Shown piece by piece: positions 8,008 to 17,154 of a DNA stretch of 64,000 nucleotides. This DNA comes from CAINDZ01 sp964399195 (lineage in GTDB: Bacteria; Krumholzibacteriota; Krumholzibacteriia; LZORAL124-64-63). Numbering within the stretch: position 1 is the first letter of the stretch; each line of letters opens with the position of its first letter. Location: contig CAYNPY010000001.1 in assembly GCA_964399195.1 (NCBI GenBank), forward strand, positions 1 to 64,000. The letters are read 5' to 3'. The translations under genes and the position numbers were made by a program. The notes under the pieces were generated by a model that had not been told where the DNA came from, searched no databases, and was given only the letters and a program-made list of their open reading frames with translations.

Positions 8008-11000
8008 TCAGTCCCAGCGCCGGTCGGTGCGGCGGTGGGCCAGCTCGTACAGGGCCGGCGTCATGAACAGGGTCAGCACCGTGGACAGGCCCAGGCCGCC
8101 GATGATCGTGATGGCCAGGGGCCGCTGCATCTGGTCGCCGGTGCCCAGGCCCAGCGCCATCGGCAGCAGGCCGACGATGGTGGTCACGGTGGTCATCAGG
8201 ATCGGCCGCAGGCGCCGGCGGCTGGCCTCCAGCAGCGCCGCCCGGCCGCCGTAGCCCTCGGCGCGCAGGTCGCGCACGGTGGCCACCTTGACGATGGCGT
8301 CGTTGACGTCCACGCCGAGCAGGGCGATCAGGCCGATCAGCGACATGATGTTCAGCGACTGGCCGGTGATCGCCAGCGCCGCCAGCGCGGACGCGATGCC
8401 CACCGGCAGCACGGCCGTGACGATGAACGGGTCCAGGAAGCTCTCGAACTGCGCGGCCAGGATCATGTACACCAGCACGCAGGAGAGCAGCAGCGCCCAG
8501 CCCAGCGAGCGGAAGCTGGCGTTGATCTCCTCCTGCTCGCCGCCCGCCACGAAGGAGACGCCGTCCGGCGTATCCAGCCCCGCCAGCAGCGGCCTGACCT
8601 CTGCCCAGGCCTCCGCCACCGAGCGCCCCTCGACGTCGCCGCTGATCGTCACCTGGCGCCGCTGGTCGCGGCGGACGATCTCGCGCACCGGGATGCCCTC
8701 GCTGGCGCCGACGAACGACGCCAGCGGGACCGTCTTGCCGTCGGGCAGGCGCACCGGCGAGCCCAGCACGAGGTCCAGGTCGTGGCGCTGCTGGCGCGGC
8801 AGGCGCACGGCGATGTCGATGCGCTGCTCGATCTCGTTGTAGGTCGTCGCCACCGTGCCCTGCACGCGGTCGCGCAGCTCGCGGGCCAGGGCGTCGGGCT
8901 CCAGGCCGTGCCGCAGCGCCCTCTCGCGGTCGACCGCGATCTCGACCGTCGGGTTGCCCAGCACGCGCTCGACGTCGACGCTGCCCAGTCCGGGCACGCG
9001 GCGCAATCGCGGCAGCAGCGAGCCGGCCACGGCCACGGCCTCGGCCGGATCGTCGGCCACGACGCCCAGCGTGAAGGCCGCCTCGCCGCTGGCCATCACC
9101 TCGCGCAGGCCCACGCCCTCCTCGGCGAAGGCCCAGGTCGTGCCGGCCAGGGCGTCCAGGCGCGGCTGCAGGCGCTCGCGCACGGCCTCCAGGTCCCGCC
9201 TGCCGTGCCGGGTGGGCACCAGCATGACGCGCAGGCGCGCCGTGTTGGCCGCGCTGTACTCCTTGAGGCTGGCCAGCGTGCGCTCGGTGACGCCCACCTG
9301 CGTGTACACCGAAGCCACCTCCGGCTGGCGCGCCAGGAACGCCGCCAGATCCGCCGCCGTGCTCTCGGTCAGTTCCAGCGGCGTGCCGGCCGGCAGTTCC
9401 ACCGCCAGCGTGAAGTCGCCGCGGGAGCGCTCGGGCATGAACGTGCGCGGCAGCCCCAGGCCCAGCCAGGCCGCGGCGGCGACGCCGGCGGCCAGGCACG
9501 CCAGGAACGGCGCCTTGCGCGCCAGCACCCGCTCCAGCGCCGCGTGGTAGCGCTCGGACATCGCCTCGTACAGGCGGTCGAACGGGCGCAGCAGCCGCGG
9601 CGGCCGGTCCGGCGGCGTCGAGAGCAGACGGGCCGAGAGCATCGGCTGCAGCAGCACCGCCGTTAGGATCGAGACCAGCAGCGCGATGGTCACCGTCAGC
9701 GCCTGGTCCCGGAAGAAGGCCCCCGCGATGCCGGGCACGTAGATCACCGGGAAGAACACGGCCACCGTGGTCAGCGTGGCCGCCACCACCGGCATGGCCA
9801 CCTCGCGCGTGCCGGCCGCGCACTCGTCCGGGATCGAGGCGCCCGTGCGCAGCCCCAGCCGCCGGTTGATGTTGTCGAGCACGACGATGGAGTTGTCCAC
9901 GAGCATGCCGGCGGCCAGCGACAGGCCGCCGAGGCTCATCAGGTTCAACCCGACCTTGGCGAAGTAGAGGAAGGCGAACGTGGCCAGCACCGACACCGGA
10001 ATCGCCAGCCCGACGACCACCGGGCTGCGCCAGTCCTTCAGGAACAGGTAGAGCACGACGAACGCCAGCAGCGAGCCGTAGACCAGCGAGCTCTGCAGCC
10101 CCTCGAAGCTCTCCTGCACGAAGTCGGCGTCGCGGTAGATGAAAGCGTGCCGGAACGCCGGGTACTGCGTGGAGAGGACCGCGAGCACGCGGTCGATCTC
10201 CTCGGTGGTGCGGATCGTGTTCTCGCCGATCTCCTTGTAGAGGTGCAGCGAGACCACCTCGCCGCCGTCGTGCAGCGTGAAGCCCTCCGGCTCCTTGATC
10301 GTGTCGCTGACCTGGGCCACGTCGCCGATGGTGATGCCGGCGCCGGCGGCGGGGATCTCCGTGCGGCGGATCTCGTCGAGGTTCTCGAACTCGCCCAGGA
10401 TGCGCAGGGGCAGGTGCAGCGGGCCCTTGCGGATGCGCCCGCCCGGGAAGCTGATGTTCGCCACGCGCAGCGCGTCAGCCAGGTCGCCCATGTCCAGGCC
10501 GTACAGGCGCAGCTTCGCGAAGTCGGGGCTGACCAGGATCTCGCGCTCGGCGCCGCCGACCAGTTCGGCCTGGCTGACGCCCTGGATCTGCTCGAGCGCC
10601 GGCTTGACCACCTCGCGCGCGAACTCGGTCATGCGCGCCAGCGGCTCGTCACCGCGCAGGACCATGATGGCGATGGGCCGCGCCGACGGGTCCCAGCGCA
10701 GGATCAGCGGCCGGTCGGCGCCGGCCGGGAAGTCGTCGCGGAACGAGACGCGGTCGATCGCCTCCCGCAGGTGCAGGTTGGCGAAGTCCATCCCCGTGCC
10801 CCAGTCGTATTGCACGGTGATCGTGGAGACGCCTTCGCGCGTCCGCGAAACGACGCGGCGCACGCCGGCCAGGCCGGTGATCACTTCCTCGAGCGGCTGG
10901 GTGACCAGCCGTTCGAGGTCCTCGGCCGGCGCGTCGGCCCAGTTGGTGATGACCGTCAGGTTCGGGTAGTTGATGGCCGGCAGCAGGTCCACGGGCAGGC

Positions 11001-11085
11001 GTTCGCGCGCCTGCCAGCCGATCAGCACCAGGCCCAGGAAGAGCATCAGGACGGCAACGGGCCGCCGGACCGCGGCGGCGATCAT
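8008..11085 (-). CDS. RND-superfamily efflux transporter, first pump subunit
   Basis: A 1025-residue RND pump, standard length for AcrB/CzcA relatives. It begins MIAAAVRRPVAVLMLFLGLV, contains the porter domains, and has the TM4 motif AAGMLVDNSIVVLDN (Asp-Asn). TM10-11 read LIALLGVDVNDAIVKVATVR followed by RRRLRPILMTTVTTIVGLLPMAL, the conserved Arg-containing loop. ATG at 11085 overlaps the stop of the membrane-fusion gene (ATGA), so expression is coupled. The longer upstream open frame lacks RND homology. With the next gene it may form a hetero-oligomer, as MdtB and MdtC do in E. coli; that is inference. No TolC-type outer-membrane channel is encoded nearby. Confidence 0.93.
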   Translation of the reverse strand: MIAAAVRRPVAVLMLFLGLVLIGWQARERLPVDLLPAINYPNLTVITNWADAPAEDLERLVTQPLEEVITGLAGVRRVVSRTREGVSTITVQYDWGTGMDFANLHLREAIDRVSFRDDFPAGADRPLILRWDPSARPIAIMVLRGDEPLARMTEFAREVVKPALEQIQGVSQAELVGGAEREILVSPDFAKLRLYGLDMGDLADALRVANISFPGGRIRKGPLHLPLRILGEFENLDEIRRTEIPAAGAGITIGDVAQVSDTIKEPEGFTLHDGGEVVSLHLYKEIGENTIRTTEEIDRVLAVLSTQYPAFRHAFIYRDADFVQESFEGLQSSLVYGSLLAFVVLYLFLKDWRSPVVVGLAIPVSVLATFAFLYFAKVGLNLMSLGGLSLAAGMLVDNSIVVLDNINRRLGLRTGASIPDECAAGTREVAMPVVAATLTTVAVFFPVIYVPGIAGAFFRDQALTVTIALLVSILTAVLLQPMLSARLLSTPPDRPPRLLRPFDRLYEAMSERYHAALERVLARKAPFLACLAAGVAAAAWLGLGLPRTFMPERSRGDFTLAVELPAGTPLELTESTAADLAAFLARQPEVASVYTQVGVTERTLASLKEYSAANTARLRVMLVPTRHGRRDLEAVRERLQPRLDALAGTTWAFAEEGVGLREVMASGEAAFTLGVVADDPAEAVAVAGSLLPRLRRVPGLGSVDVERVLGNPTVEIAVDRERALRHGLEPDALARELRDRVQGTVATTYNEIEQRIDIAVRLPRQQRHDLDLVLGSPVRLPDGKTVPLASFVGASEGIPVREIVRRDQRRQVTISGDVEGRSVAEAWAEVRPLLAGLDTPDGVSFVAGGEQEEINASFRSLGWALLLSCVLVYMILAAQFESFLDPFIVTAVLPVGIASALAALAITGQSLNIMSLIGLIALLGVDVNDAIVKVATVRDLRAEGYGGRAALLEASRRRLRPILMTTVTTIVGLLPMALGLGTGDQMQRPLAITIIGGLGLSTVLTLFMTPALYELAHRRTDRRWD

Positions 11086-12431
11086 CGGCTTTCCGCGCCG
11101 GCGTCCGGCAGCGCCGCGGCCGCGAAGTCCCAGCGGTCGTCCGGCGGCACCCGCCGACGGACGGAGATCTTCGCCTCGTGGGCCAGCGTCAGGTGGTCGC
11201 TGACCACCACCTCCTGCCCGGCGTCCAGGCTGCCGCCGCTGTGGACGGCCAGGATCTCCACCCACTGGTCGTTCTGCAGGCCGGTGTCGACGTACAGCCA
11301 GCGCGCGCGGTCGTCCTCGCGCTTGAAGACCAGCGGGCGATTGTCGCGCACCAGCACCGCGTCCTTGGGCACCAGCAGGCGGTCGCGGTAGACCACGCCG
11401 GCGATCTGCGCGCGCACGAACATGCCGGGGCGCAGCCGGCCGTCGGGGTTGGCGAAGCGGATCAGGATCTCGCAGGTGCGGCTGGCCTGGTCGAGCGTGG
11501 GGGAGATCACGTCCACCTTGGCGCGCAGCGTGTCGCCGGTCGCGGCCACCGCCAGCAGCACGGGGCGCCCCACGGCCAGATCGCGCAGGTCGGCCTCCAG
11601 CACGTTGACTGCTGCTTCGAGCCGGTCGTTGTTGGTCACCGCGCAGACCTGCGCGCCGGCGGCGAGGATCTCGCCGACGACCATCGCCAGGCCCTGCACG
11701 ACGCCGTCGAAGGGAGCGCGGATCTCGGTGTACTCCAGGTTCAGGCGCGCCCGCTCCTCGGCCAGGCGCGCCTCGGCCAGGCCGGTGCGCTGCTGGAACA
11801 CGGCCTCGCGGAAGGCGCCGTCCTGGAGCGCGCGCTTCTCCAGGTCGAGCAGCTGTGTCCGGTAGTCGTCGCGCGCCATTTCGCCGCGGTCGTGCGCGGC
11901 GGCGAGCCGGTCGCGCTCGGCCGCGAAGGCGGCGACGGCCGTCGCGTTGGTCGTGAAGGTGTCGCCCTCGGCCGCCATCTGGCTCAGCGCCGCCAAGTGG
12001 CGGTAGCGGCTCTCCTCCAGCGCCAGTTCGTACTCCCGCGGGTCGATGCGCGCCAGGACCTGCCCGCGCCGGACGCGGTCGCCGTCGCGGACCCGCACCT
12101 CGAGCAGCGGGCCGCCGACCTTGGTCTTGACCGCGGCCGAGCGCGGCGTGCGGATCGCGCCGTCGGCGTAGACCGGCAGGACCAGATCGCCCCGCCGCAC
12201 CTCGCCGACGTTCACCTTGATCGACTTCTCCTTCGCGGGCTCCTCCTCGGCGGCCTCGCCGGCCGCCGCCGCGCTGGAATCGGCGCCGGCCGCCGCGGTC
12301 GAATCGGCCGCCGCGCCGCCGCCGCCGCCGCGGCAGCCGGCCCAGGGCAGCAGCAGGACGAACAGGAAGGCCGCCAGGAGCACGGCCGGCGCCGCGGCTC
12401 GCGCGGCCTGCAGGGGAGAAGATTGCGGCAT
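11082..12431 (-). CDS. RND efflux periplasmic adaptor (membrane-fusion protein), lipoprotein
   Basis: HlyD/AcrA-type adaptor linking the RND pump to an outer-membrane channel. The 449-residue protein has a lipoprotein signal (hydrophobic LLAAFLFVLLLPWAG then Cys33), a low-complexity Gly/Ala/Ser linker to about residue 70, a biotinyl-lipoyl half-motif (VRDGDRVRRGQVLARIDPREY), a helical hairpin, the second lipoyl half (YTEIRAPFDGVVQGLAMVVGE), then beta-barrel and membrane-proximal domains. GGAAGG lies six bases before the ATG. It is first in the operon and overlaps the first RND gene by four bases. No local regulator gene is evident. Confidence 0.92.
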   Translation of the reverse strand: MPQSSPLQAARAAAPAVLLAAFLFVLLLPWAGCRGGGGGAAADSTAAAGADSSAAAAGEAAEEEPAKEKSIKVNVGEVRRGDLVLPVYADGAIRTPRSAAVKTKVGGPLLEVRVRDGDRVRRGQVLARIDPREYELALEESRYRHLAALSQMAAEGDTFTTNATAVAAFAAERDRLAAAHDRGEMARDDYRTQLLDLEKRALQDGAFREAVFQQRTGLAEARLAEERARLNLEYTEIRAPFDGVVQGLAMVVGEILAAGAQVCAVTNNDRLEAAVNVLEADLRDLAVGRPVLLAVAATGDTLRAKVDVISPTLDQASRTCEILIRFANPDGRLRPGMFVRAQIAGVVYRDRLLVPKDAVLVRDNRPLVFKREDDRARWLYVDTGLQNDQWVEILAVHSGGSLDAGQEVVVSDHLTLAHEAKISVRRRVPPDDRWDFAAAALPDAGAESR

Positions 12432-12453
12432 GTCCGGCCTTCCGTCGGGATGG

Positions 12454-13671
12454 TTACGATTCCAGCTTGTAGCAGGTGATCTCGAGGTCGCTGCCTTCCT
12501 CCTCGGCGCCGCCGGCGACCGCCTGCTGGCTCAGGAACGAATCCAGGGCCCCGGTCACCACGACCAAGCGGCCGTCGCGCAGGACGAACACGGCGTCCTG
12601 CTGCGGGTCGTGCGGACCGGGCAGCGCCACCTGCTGCTCGAACGTGCCGTCGGGAGCGAAGACGTCCAGCATGCACCAGGTCCCCTTGGGCCGTCCGGGC
12701 TGCTCGTCGCCGGTCAGCACCCACACGCGACCGTCGTCGGTGGCCCACAGGCCGGCCACGGCCGGGGCCGTGTTCTCGACGGTGATCCGCTTCGGTCGCG
12801 TGGGGTAGTTGGCGCCGATCGCCTCGAGGATGCGCCGGGCCTGCTCCTTCTGCGCCGCGGTGCGCGGGGGCGACTGGTAGGCGCGCGTGAACTCCCGGAC
12901 CGGCTGACCGTCGGGCGCGTAGGCGCGGATGCGGTACTCGTTCCGCTCGGGCGCCACGAAGAGGCGGCCGTCCGGCGTGCCCGCCAGGCGCTGCCAGACG
13001 AAGTCCATGCCCATCTCGTCCAGCGCGAAGTCTGCGTAGTCCACGCGGTAGGGCTTGGCCAGCAGCTGCTGGCGGCGCGCGCCGTCGGGGCCGCACAGGG
13101 ACAGGAAGTACTCCTGGTCGCTGACCGACGAGCCGCCGAAAGTCATCGTGATGCCGGCCAGGACCATGCCGCCGGGGTGGGGCAGTCCGCGGATCAGCAC
13201 GGCGAACTGCCCGGCGCCGGGCTGGCCGGTGCCGTACTTCGCCTCGCCGGCGGGCGTGCCGTCGGCCTTCACCTTGACGACACGGCCCGGGAAGCCCTGC
13301 AGCAGGCAGATCGCGCCGTCGCCCGCGATGAACATGTCGCCGGGCCTGCGGACCTCGCCGGGGCCGTCGCCCTCGCGCGCCAGGGTGCGCACCAGCGCGC
13401 CGTCGGGTCCCAGGACCTTGACCTCGGACAGGCGCGTGTCCAGCACCAGCGCCTGGCCGCCGGGACCGGCGAGCACCGCCGAGGCCGCGCCGAAGAACAC
13501 GTCGTCGCTCTCGCCGCCGCGCGACCAGACCTCGGTCAGCTTGGCGGTGCGGACGCCCTTGGCGGGCTTGGCGGGGTTCTGCACGACCGGCGGCGCCGCC
13601 ACGGCCGAGGTGGTCAGCAGCGCCAGGAGCACGGCCGGCGCCAGCCGCCGGAACTTGCGGGGGTTCTCCAT
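12454..13671 (-). CDS. Secreted 6-bladed beta-propeller protein, function unknown
   Basis: A 405-residue protein with a Sec-type signal peptide (APAVLLALLTTSAVAA). The remainder contains repeated strand patterns such as SAVLAGPGGQALVLDTRLSE, DMFIAGDGAICLLQGFPGRV and LWATDDGRVWVLTGDE, characteristic of NHL/6-bladed propellers. Segments like GDGPGEVRRPGDM resemble the 'GxGPGEF..P' signature seen in secreted 6-bladed propellers of FCB-group bacteria. No catalytic motif is evident, so a periplasmic binding or scaffold role is a guess. AAAGGA lies before the ATG. It precedes the efflux operon by only 22 bases and may be part of the same transcript. Two further beta-propeller-type signals occur in the window, including 59771-60787. 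Confidence 0.7.
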   Translation of the reverse strand: MENPRKFRRLAPAVLLALLTTSAVAAPPVVQNPAKPAKGVRTAKLTEVWSRGGESDDVFFGAASAVLAGPGGQALVLDTRLSEVKVLGPDGALVRTLAREGDGPGEVRRPGDMFIAGDGAICLLQGFPGRVVKVKADGTPAGEAKYGTGQPGAGQFAVLIRGLPHPGGMVLAGITMTFGGSSVSDQEYFLSLCGPDGARRQQLLAKPYRVDYADFALDEMGMDFVWQRLAGTPDGRLFVAPERNEYRIRAYAPDGQPVREFTRAYQSPPRTAAQKEQARRILEAIGANYPTRPKRITVENTAPAVAGLWATDDGRVWVLTGDEQPGRPKGTWCMLDVFAPDGTFEQQVALPGPHDPQQDAVFVLRDGRLVVVTGALDSFLSQQAVAGGAEEEGSDLEITCYKLES

Positions 13672-13762
13672 GGGGGATCCTTTCAGCCGGGCGCGCCCGG
13701 ACGGATGGCGAGTCTACACGCCCGGTCCACTTCTTCTTCATGCCGCGTGAGGCGGCGGCCAG

Positions 13763-13793
13763 GCCCCGGCGTCCCCGCCGGAGACGCCGGGGC
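13763..13793 (-). terminator. Possible hairpin terminator after the TPR protein gene
   Basis: An 11-bp perfect stem, GCCCCGGCGTC with GACGCCGGGGC, separated by nine bases, lies about 60 bases beyond the stop codon of the gene at 13853-15976. No U-tract follows, so this is a weak call in such GC-rich DNA. Nothing else in the 181-base gap looks functional. Confidence 0.35.
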
Positions 13794-13852
13794 ACCATAC
13801 GGAGCCGGCGCCGACGGGTTGCCGTCCCGCCGCCGGGGCCGGGCGCCCCGGT

Positions 13853-15976
13853 TCAGCGGCCGGCGCCGGCCGCGGCCAGCGCAGCTTCCCACAGGCAGAC
13901 GCGATCGGCCACCTGCGTGAAGGCGGCGCCGCCCGCCACGTCGATCGACTGCAGTTGCCAGCCGCGCGCCCGCAGTGCGGCGCCCAGCGCGCGGCCGCCG
14001 CCGGCGGCGGCCGTTTCCTGCCTGCACTCCACCCACGTGACCGGCAGCCCCGGCGGGGGCGGCGGCACCGCGCGGTCGGCCGGCCAGGGTCCGAGCGCGC
14101 CGCCGACGAACAGCTGCAGTCCCGCCAACGGAGGCTGGCCGCCGGCGGCCAGCTCCAGCGCGGGCGCCACGGCCGTCAGTTGCGCGGCCAGCAGGCCGGC
14201 GCCGGCGCCGAAGCGGGCGCCGGCCCAGCGCAGGCAGGCGTCAAGCTCGTCGGCGCGGTCGGCCGCAGCCGGCGCGATCACGAACACCGGCCAGACCTCG
14301 CGCCCGCCCGCCGCCGGCAGCGCGCCGTCGCCGCCCGCGGCCAGGAAGCGCAGCACGCGCTCGGCCAGGCGCGGCGCGTCCGCCTCGGGATGGCCGGCCA
14401 GGACCACCGGGCGCAGCGGCGCCTGCGGCGGCCGGCCGGGCGGCAGCACCAGACGGCAGAGCCGGTCGGCGCCGCCGGGCCCCGGGTAGACGAAGGGCGC
14501 CAGACCTTCCTCCGGCAGCAGCGACCCGGACTGCCCGAACCGCGCGAGCATGAGGTTGAGGTCCGCCAGCGTCGTGGCCAGGGCGCCCGGGTCGCGGCGC
14601 CCGCGATGGGCCTCCACCGCGGCCTCGATGCGCTCGAGGAAGTAGCGGGCGGTGGGCTGTTCGTCGGGCGGCAGCGGCCTGATGGCGTCGAGGTAGGCGG
14701 TCTGCCAGTCGGGACCCAGGTTGAGCAGCCAGGTCGCCCACTCGACGCGCTGGCCGCCGGGCAGCACCAGCCCGGCGCTCACGTGGCACGGTCCCGGCCG
14801 CAACCGGCCGAAGTCGACCGCCCGGTTCAGGCGCGTGACGCCGGCATCCAGAGCAACGTCCTGCGGTCCGGCGGCCTCGGCGGGCAGCAGCGGGTTGCCG
14901 TCGCTGTCGCTGAAGGCGAGGGTGAGCGTCCCGGTGCCGGCCGCCGCGCTGACGGCCACGAGATTCACGGCCACCTGGCCGCCCTTGACCAGGGTGGCGG
15001 ACGTGCGGCCGGCGAACGAACCCGGCGCGGCTGACGCCGTCTCGCACTCCAGGCGGGCGGTCAGGTGCCGCGCTTCGCCGGCGCGCGCGAGCACGCGCGC
15101 GGGCATCAGGCGCGGGCCCGGACTCCCGCCGCGGCCGACCAGCGCCACGTTCAGGCCCAGCTCGGCGTCGACCAGCGGGTGGTAAGGGGCCAGCGCGGTC
15201 CACGGGATCGAGACGTCGATCACCAGGCGGTCGCTGCCGGCGCCGCGGATCTTGGGCGCCAGTTCGCGGACCCGCTGCCAGGCGCCGACGGCCGGCAGGA
15301 AGACAGCGCCGACGCCGGCGTTCTTCTCCAGGCCGAAGCCGAAGACGAAGGCGTCGGCCGTCTCGCCGGAGCCGTCGCCCGCAGCCGGGCCCAGCACGAC
15401 CAGCAGGCCGCCGCTCCCGCTCCAGGGCGCCGCCTCGCCGGCCGGCAGCCAGCGGCCGCGCTCGTCGGGAGCCTCCAGGCGCAGTTCCAGGTGCGAGGAA
15501 CGCCAGGTCACCGTCACCCGTGATCCGTCCGGCGCGCCGTCGCCGGGAGCGGGCTCCAGCGGGAGCGTCGCGGCCACGCCCTCGACGAGCCGGACGCCCC
15601 GGCGCGCGCTCATCTGCGCGCGGCGCTCCCTTTCGTCGGCCAGCAGGCGCGCGAGCCGGGGCGCCGCGTCGCCCAGGCGCAGATCGGGATCGGCGGTCGC
15701 GTGCGCCAGGTCGTCGTAGCCCGCCGCCAGAGCGGCGCGCAGCGAGGCGACCGCGCGATCGCCGTGGCCGAGCCGGTTCTCCAGGCAGGCCTGGTTGTAC
15801 AGGAGCAGCGGGTCGCCGGGCCGGGCCGCCAGTTCCCGCTGCAGCGCGGCCAGCGCCTCGGCCACGCGCCCGGCCCGCTGCAGTTCGGCGACGCTCTCGG
15901 TCTGCGGCGCCGACGCCGGAGCGGACGCGGCCGCCACGAGGGCGGCGAACAACAGCAGCTGCGCGAGACGTCTCAT
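13853..15976 (-). CDS. Large secreted TPR / carbohydrate-binding-like protein of unknown function
   Basis: A 707-residue protein with signal peptide (MRRLAQLLLFAALVAAASAPASA). Residues ~25-90 look like tetratricopeptide helices (VAEALAALQRELAARPGDPLLLYNQACLENRLGHGDRAVASLR). Residues ~105-300 have a beta-rich pattern with LVIDVSIPWTALAPY and LGLNVALVG, resembling DOMON/CBM9-like domains that bind sugar or haem. A beta-sandwich and a helical stretch follow. The last ~230 residues resemble an alpha/beta-hydrolase-like or TPR-linked esterase domain, but I see no convincing Ser-Asp-His triad. ATG at 15976 has AAGGAG in good position; the open frame upstream lacks protein-like composition. No functional assignment is possible. 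Confidence 0.65.
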   Translation of the reverse strand: MRRLAQLLLFAALVAAASAPASAPQTESVAELQRAGRVAEALAALQRELAARPGDPLLLYNQACLENRLGHGDRAVASLRAALAAGYDDLAHATADPDLRLGDAAPRLARLLADERERRAQMSARRGVRLVEGVAATLPLEPAPGDGAPDGSRVTVTWRSSHLELRLEAPDERGRWLPAGEAAPWSGSGGLLVVLGPAAGDGSGETADAFVFGFGLEKNAGVGAVFLPAVGAWQRVRELAPKIRGAGSDRLVIDVSIPWTALAPYHPLVDAELGLNVALVGRGGSPGPRLMPARVLARAGEARHLTARLECETASAAPGSFAGRTSATLVKGGQVAVNLVAVSAAAGTGTLTLAFSDSDGNPLLPAEAAGPQDVALDAGVTRLNRAVDFGRLRPGPCHVSAGLVLPGGQRVEWATWLLNLGPDWQTAYLDAIRPLPPDEQPTARYFLERIEAAVEAHRGRRDPGALATTLADLNLMLARFGQSGSLLPEEGLAPFVYPGPGGADRLCRLVLPPGRPPQAPLRPVVLAGHPEADAPRLAERVLRFLAAGGDGALPAAGGREVWPVFVIAPAAADRADELDACLRWAGARFGAGAGLLAAQLTAVAPALELAAGGQPPLAGLQLFVGGALGPWPADRAVPPPPPGLPVTWVECRQETAAAGGGRALGAALRARGWQLQSIDVAGGAAFTQVADRVCLWEAALAAAGAGR

Positions 15977-16033
15977 CCGCGGTGGCTCCTTGCCCGGGGA
16001 CCGGCGGGGGCGGGCCCGGCGCCGTGCAACCCC

Positions 16034-16046
16034 CGGCCGGAGTATA
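16034..16046 (-). promoter_or_regulatory. Possible -10 element for the gene at 13853-15976
   Basis: On the minus strand TATACT (16046-16041) matches the sigma70 -10 at five of six positions and lies about 65 bases before the ATG. The -35 region is GC-rich and poor, so confidence is low. It is divergent from the phzF promoter 60 bases away. Confidence 0.3.
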
Positions 16047-16075
16047 CGGTTCCGCGGCCGGCGCCGGCCATCACG

Positions 16076-16104
16076 TTGTCGGTTCGCCGCTTTTCCTGTA
16101 TGAT
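16076..16104 (+). promoter_or_regulatory. Sigma70-like promoter for phzF
   Basis: TTGTCG (16076-16081), a 17-base spacer, and TATGAT (16099-16104). The -10 matches the consensus at five of six positions and the -35 at four. Transcription should begin near 16111, giving a leader of about 110 bases before the ATG at 16222. No riboswitch-like fold was recognised in the leader. Confidence 0.6.
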
Positions 16105-16221
16105 GAGAGCCACAGCCTGGTCCAACGATCCATCGCACTCGCGCCGCGCATCCCCGGATGCCGCGGCTCCGGCACGAACGGCGGCTCCGCCGGGAAGCCG
16201 CCACGGCGAATCGAGGACACC

Positions 16222-17154
16222 ATGGCGATCATCCCCTTCCACATCGTCGATGCGTTCGCCTCGCGTCCGTTCACGGGCAACCCCGCCGCGATCATCCCGA
16301 ACGCGTCGTGCCTGACCGAGGCCGAGATGCTGCAGATCACCGGCGAACTGTCGATGGAGGCGGGCTTCGTGCTGCCGCCGGAGAACCCGCGCGCGGACCT
16401 GAAGCTGCGCTTCTTCACGCGGCGGCGCGAGGCGGCCCTCAGCGGCCACGTCGTGATCGCGGCCTTCGCCTCGATGGCCGACCGCGGCTTCTACCGGCCC
16501 ACGCCCGAGGGGGTCGACCTGGTGGTCGAGACCGGCGCCGGCATGCTGCCGGTGCGCCTGCAGCAGGCCGCCGACGGCCAGGCGCTGGTCACGTTGCGCC
16601 TGCCCCGGCCGCGTTTCGGCGAGCTGGTTCCCGCGGCCGAGGTGGCGGCCGCCCTCGGCGTGCCCGAGGCGATGATCGGCCTGGACGGCTGCGGGCCGCA
16701 GCGCGTCAGCTGCGGATTCGACCAGGTGGTGGCGCCGGTCTGCGACCGGCAGGCGATCCGCGGCGCGGTGGGTTCCATCGCCGCGATCGGCGACCTGATC
16801 GACCGCCGCGGCGTGGGCGGGCTGACGCTGTTCTGCCCGGACACCTACGGGCAGGCGGCTGATTTCCACTGCCGCTTCTTCCACCCGCGCGTCGGCGCCG
16901 ACGAGGACGTGGCCAGCGGCACCGCGCTCGGGGCGGTGGCCGCGTACGTCGTGGAGCGCGGGCTGCTGCCGGCCGCCGAGCACGTGCGCATGGTCACCGA
17001 GCAGGGGCATTCGCTGGGCCGGCCGAACCTGGCCGAGTTGACGGTGCACGCGCCGGCCGGCAAGGTCGCGGCGGTCGACCTGACCGCAGGCGGCGCCGTG
17101 GTGATGCGCGGTTCGTTCCACTTCCAGCGTCAAGCGGCCGTGGTCGGCGCCTGA
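16222..17154 (+). CDS. PhzF-family isomerase/epimerase-like protein
   Basis: A 310-residue member of the PhzF/DAP-epimerase fold family. The N-terminus reads MAIIPFHIVDAFASRPFTGNPAAI, the family signature, and Glu46 in GELSMEAGFV aligns with the catalytic Glu of PhzF. Family features FFTRRREAALSGHVVIAAF and the mirrored C-terminal DEDVASGTALGAVAAY are present. PhzF itself isomerises a phenazine precursor, but no phenazine gene is near, so this is probably one of the many family members with unassigned isomerase activity. ATG at 16222 follows GAGG by five bases. Its TGA shares one base with the next gene's ATG (TGATG), indicating translational coupling to the lipoprotein downstream. Confidence 0.88.
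   Translation: MAIIPFHIVDAFASRPFTGNPAAIIPNASCLTEAEMLQITGELSMEAGFVLPPENPRADLKLRFFTRRREAALSGHVVIAAFASMADRGFYRPTPEGVDLVVETGAGMLPVRLQQAADGQALVTLRLPRPRFGELVPAAEVAAALGVPEAMIGLDGCGPQRVSCGFDQVVAPVCDRQAIRGAVGSIAAIGDLIDRRGVGGLTLFCPDTYGQAADFHCRFFHPRVGADEDVASGTALGAVAAYVVERGLLPAAEHVRMVTEQGHSLGRPNLAELTVHAPAGKVAAVDLTAGGAVVMRGSFHFQRQAAVVGA

Noticed and set aside
16222..17154. Phenazine biosynthesis
   Set aside because: Only the PhzF fold is present; no phzA/B/D/E/G neighbour exists, and most PhzF relatives have other roles.
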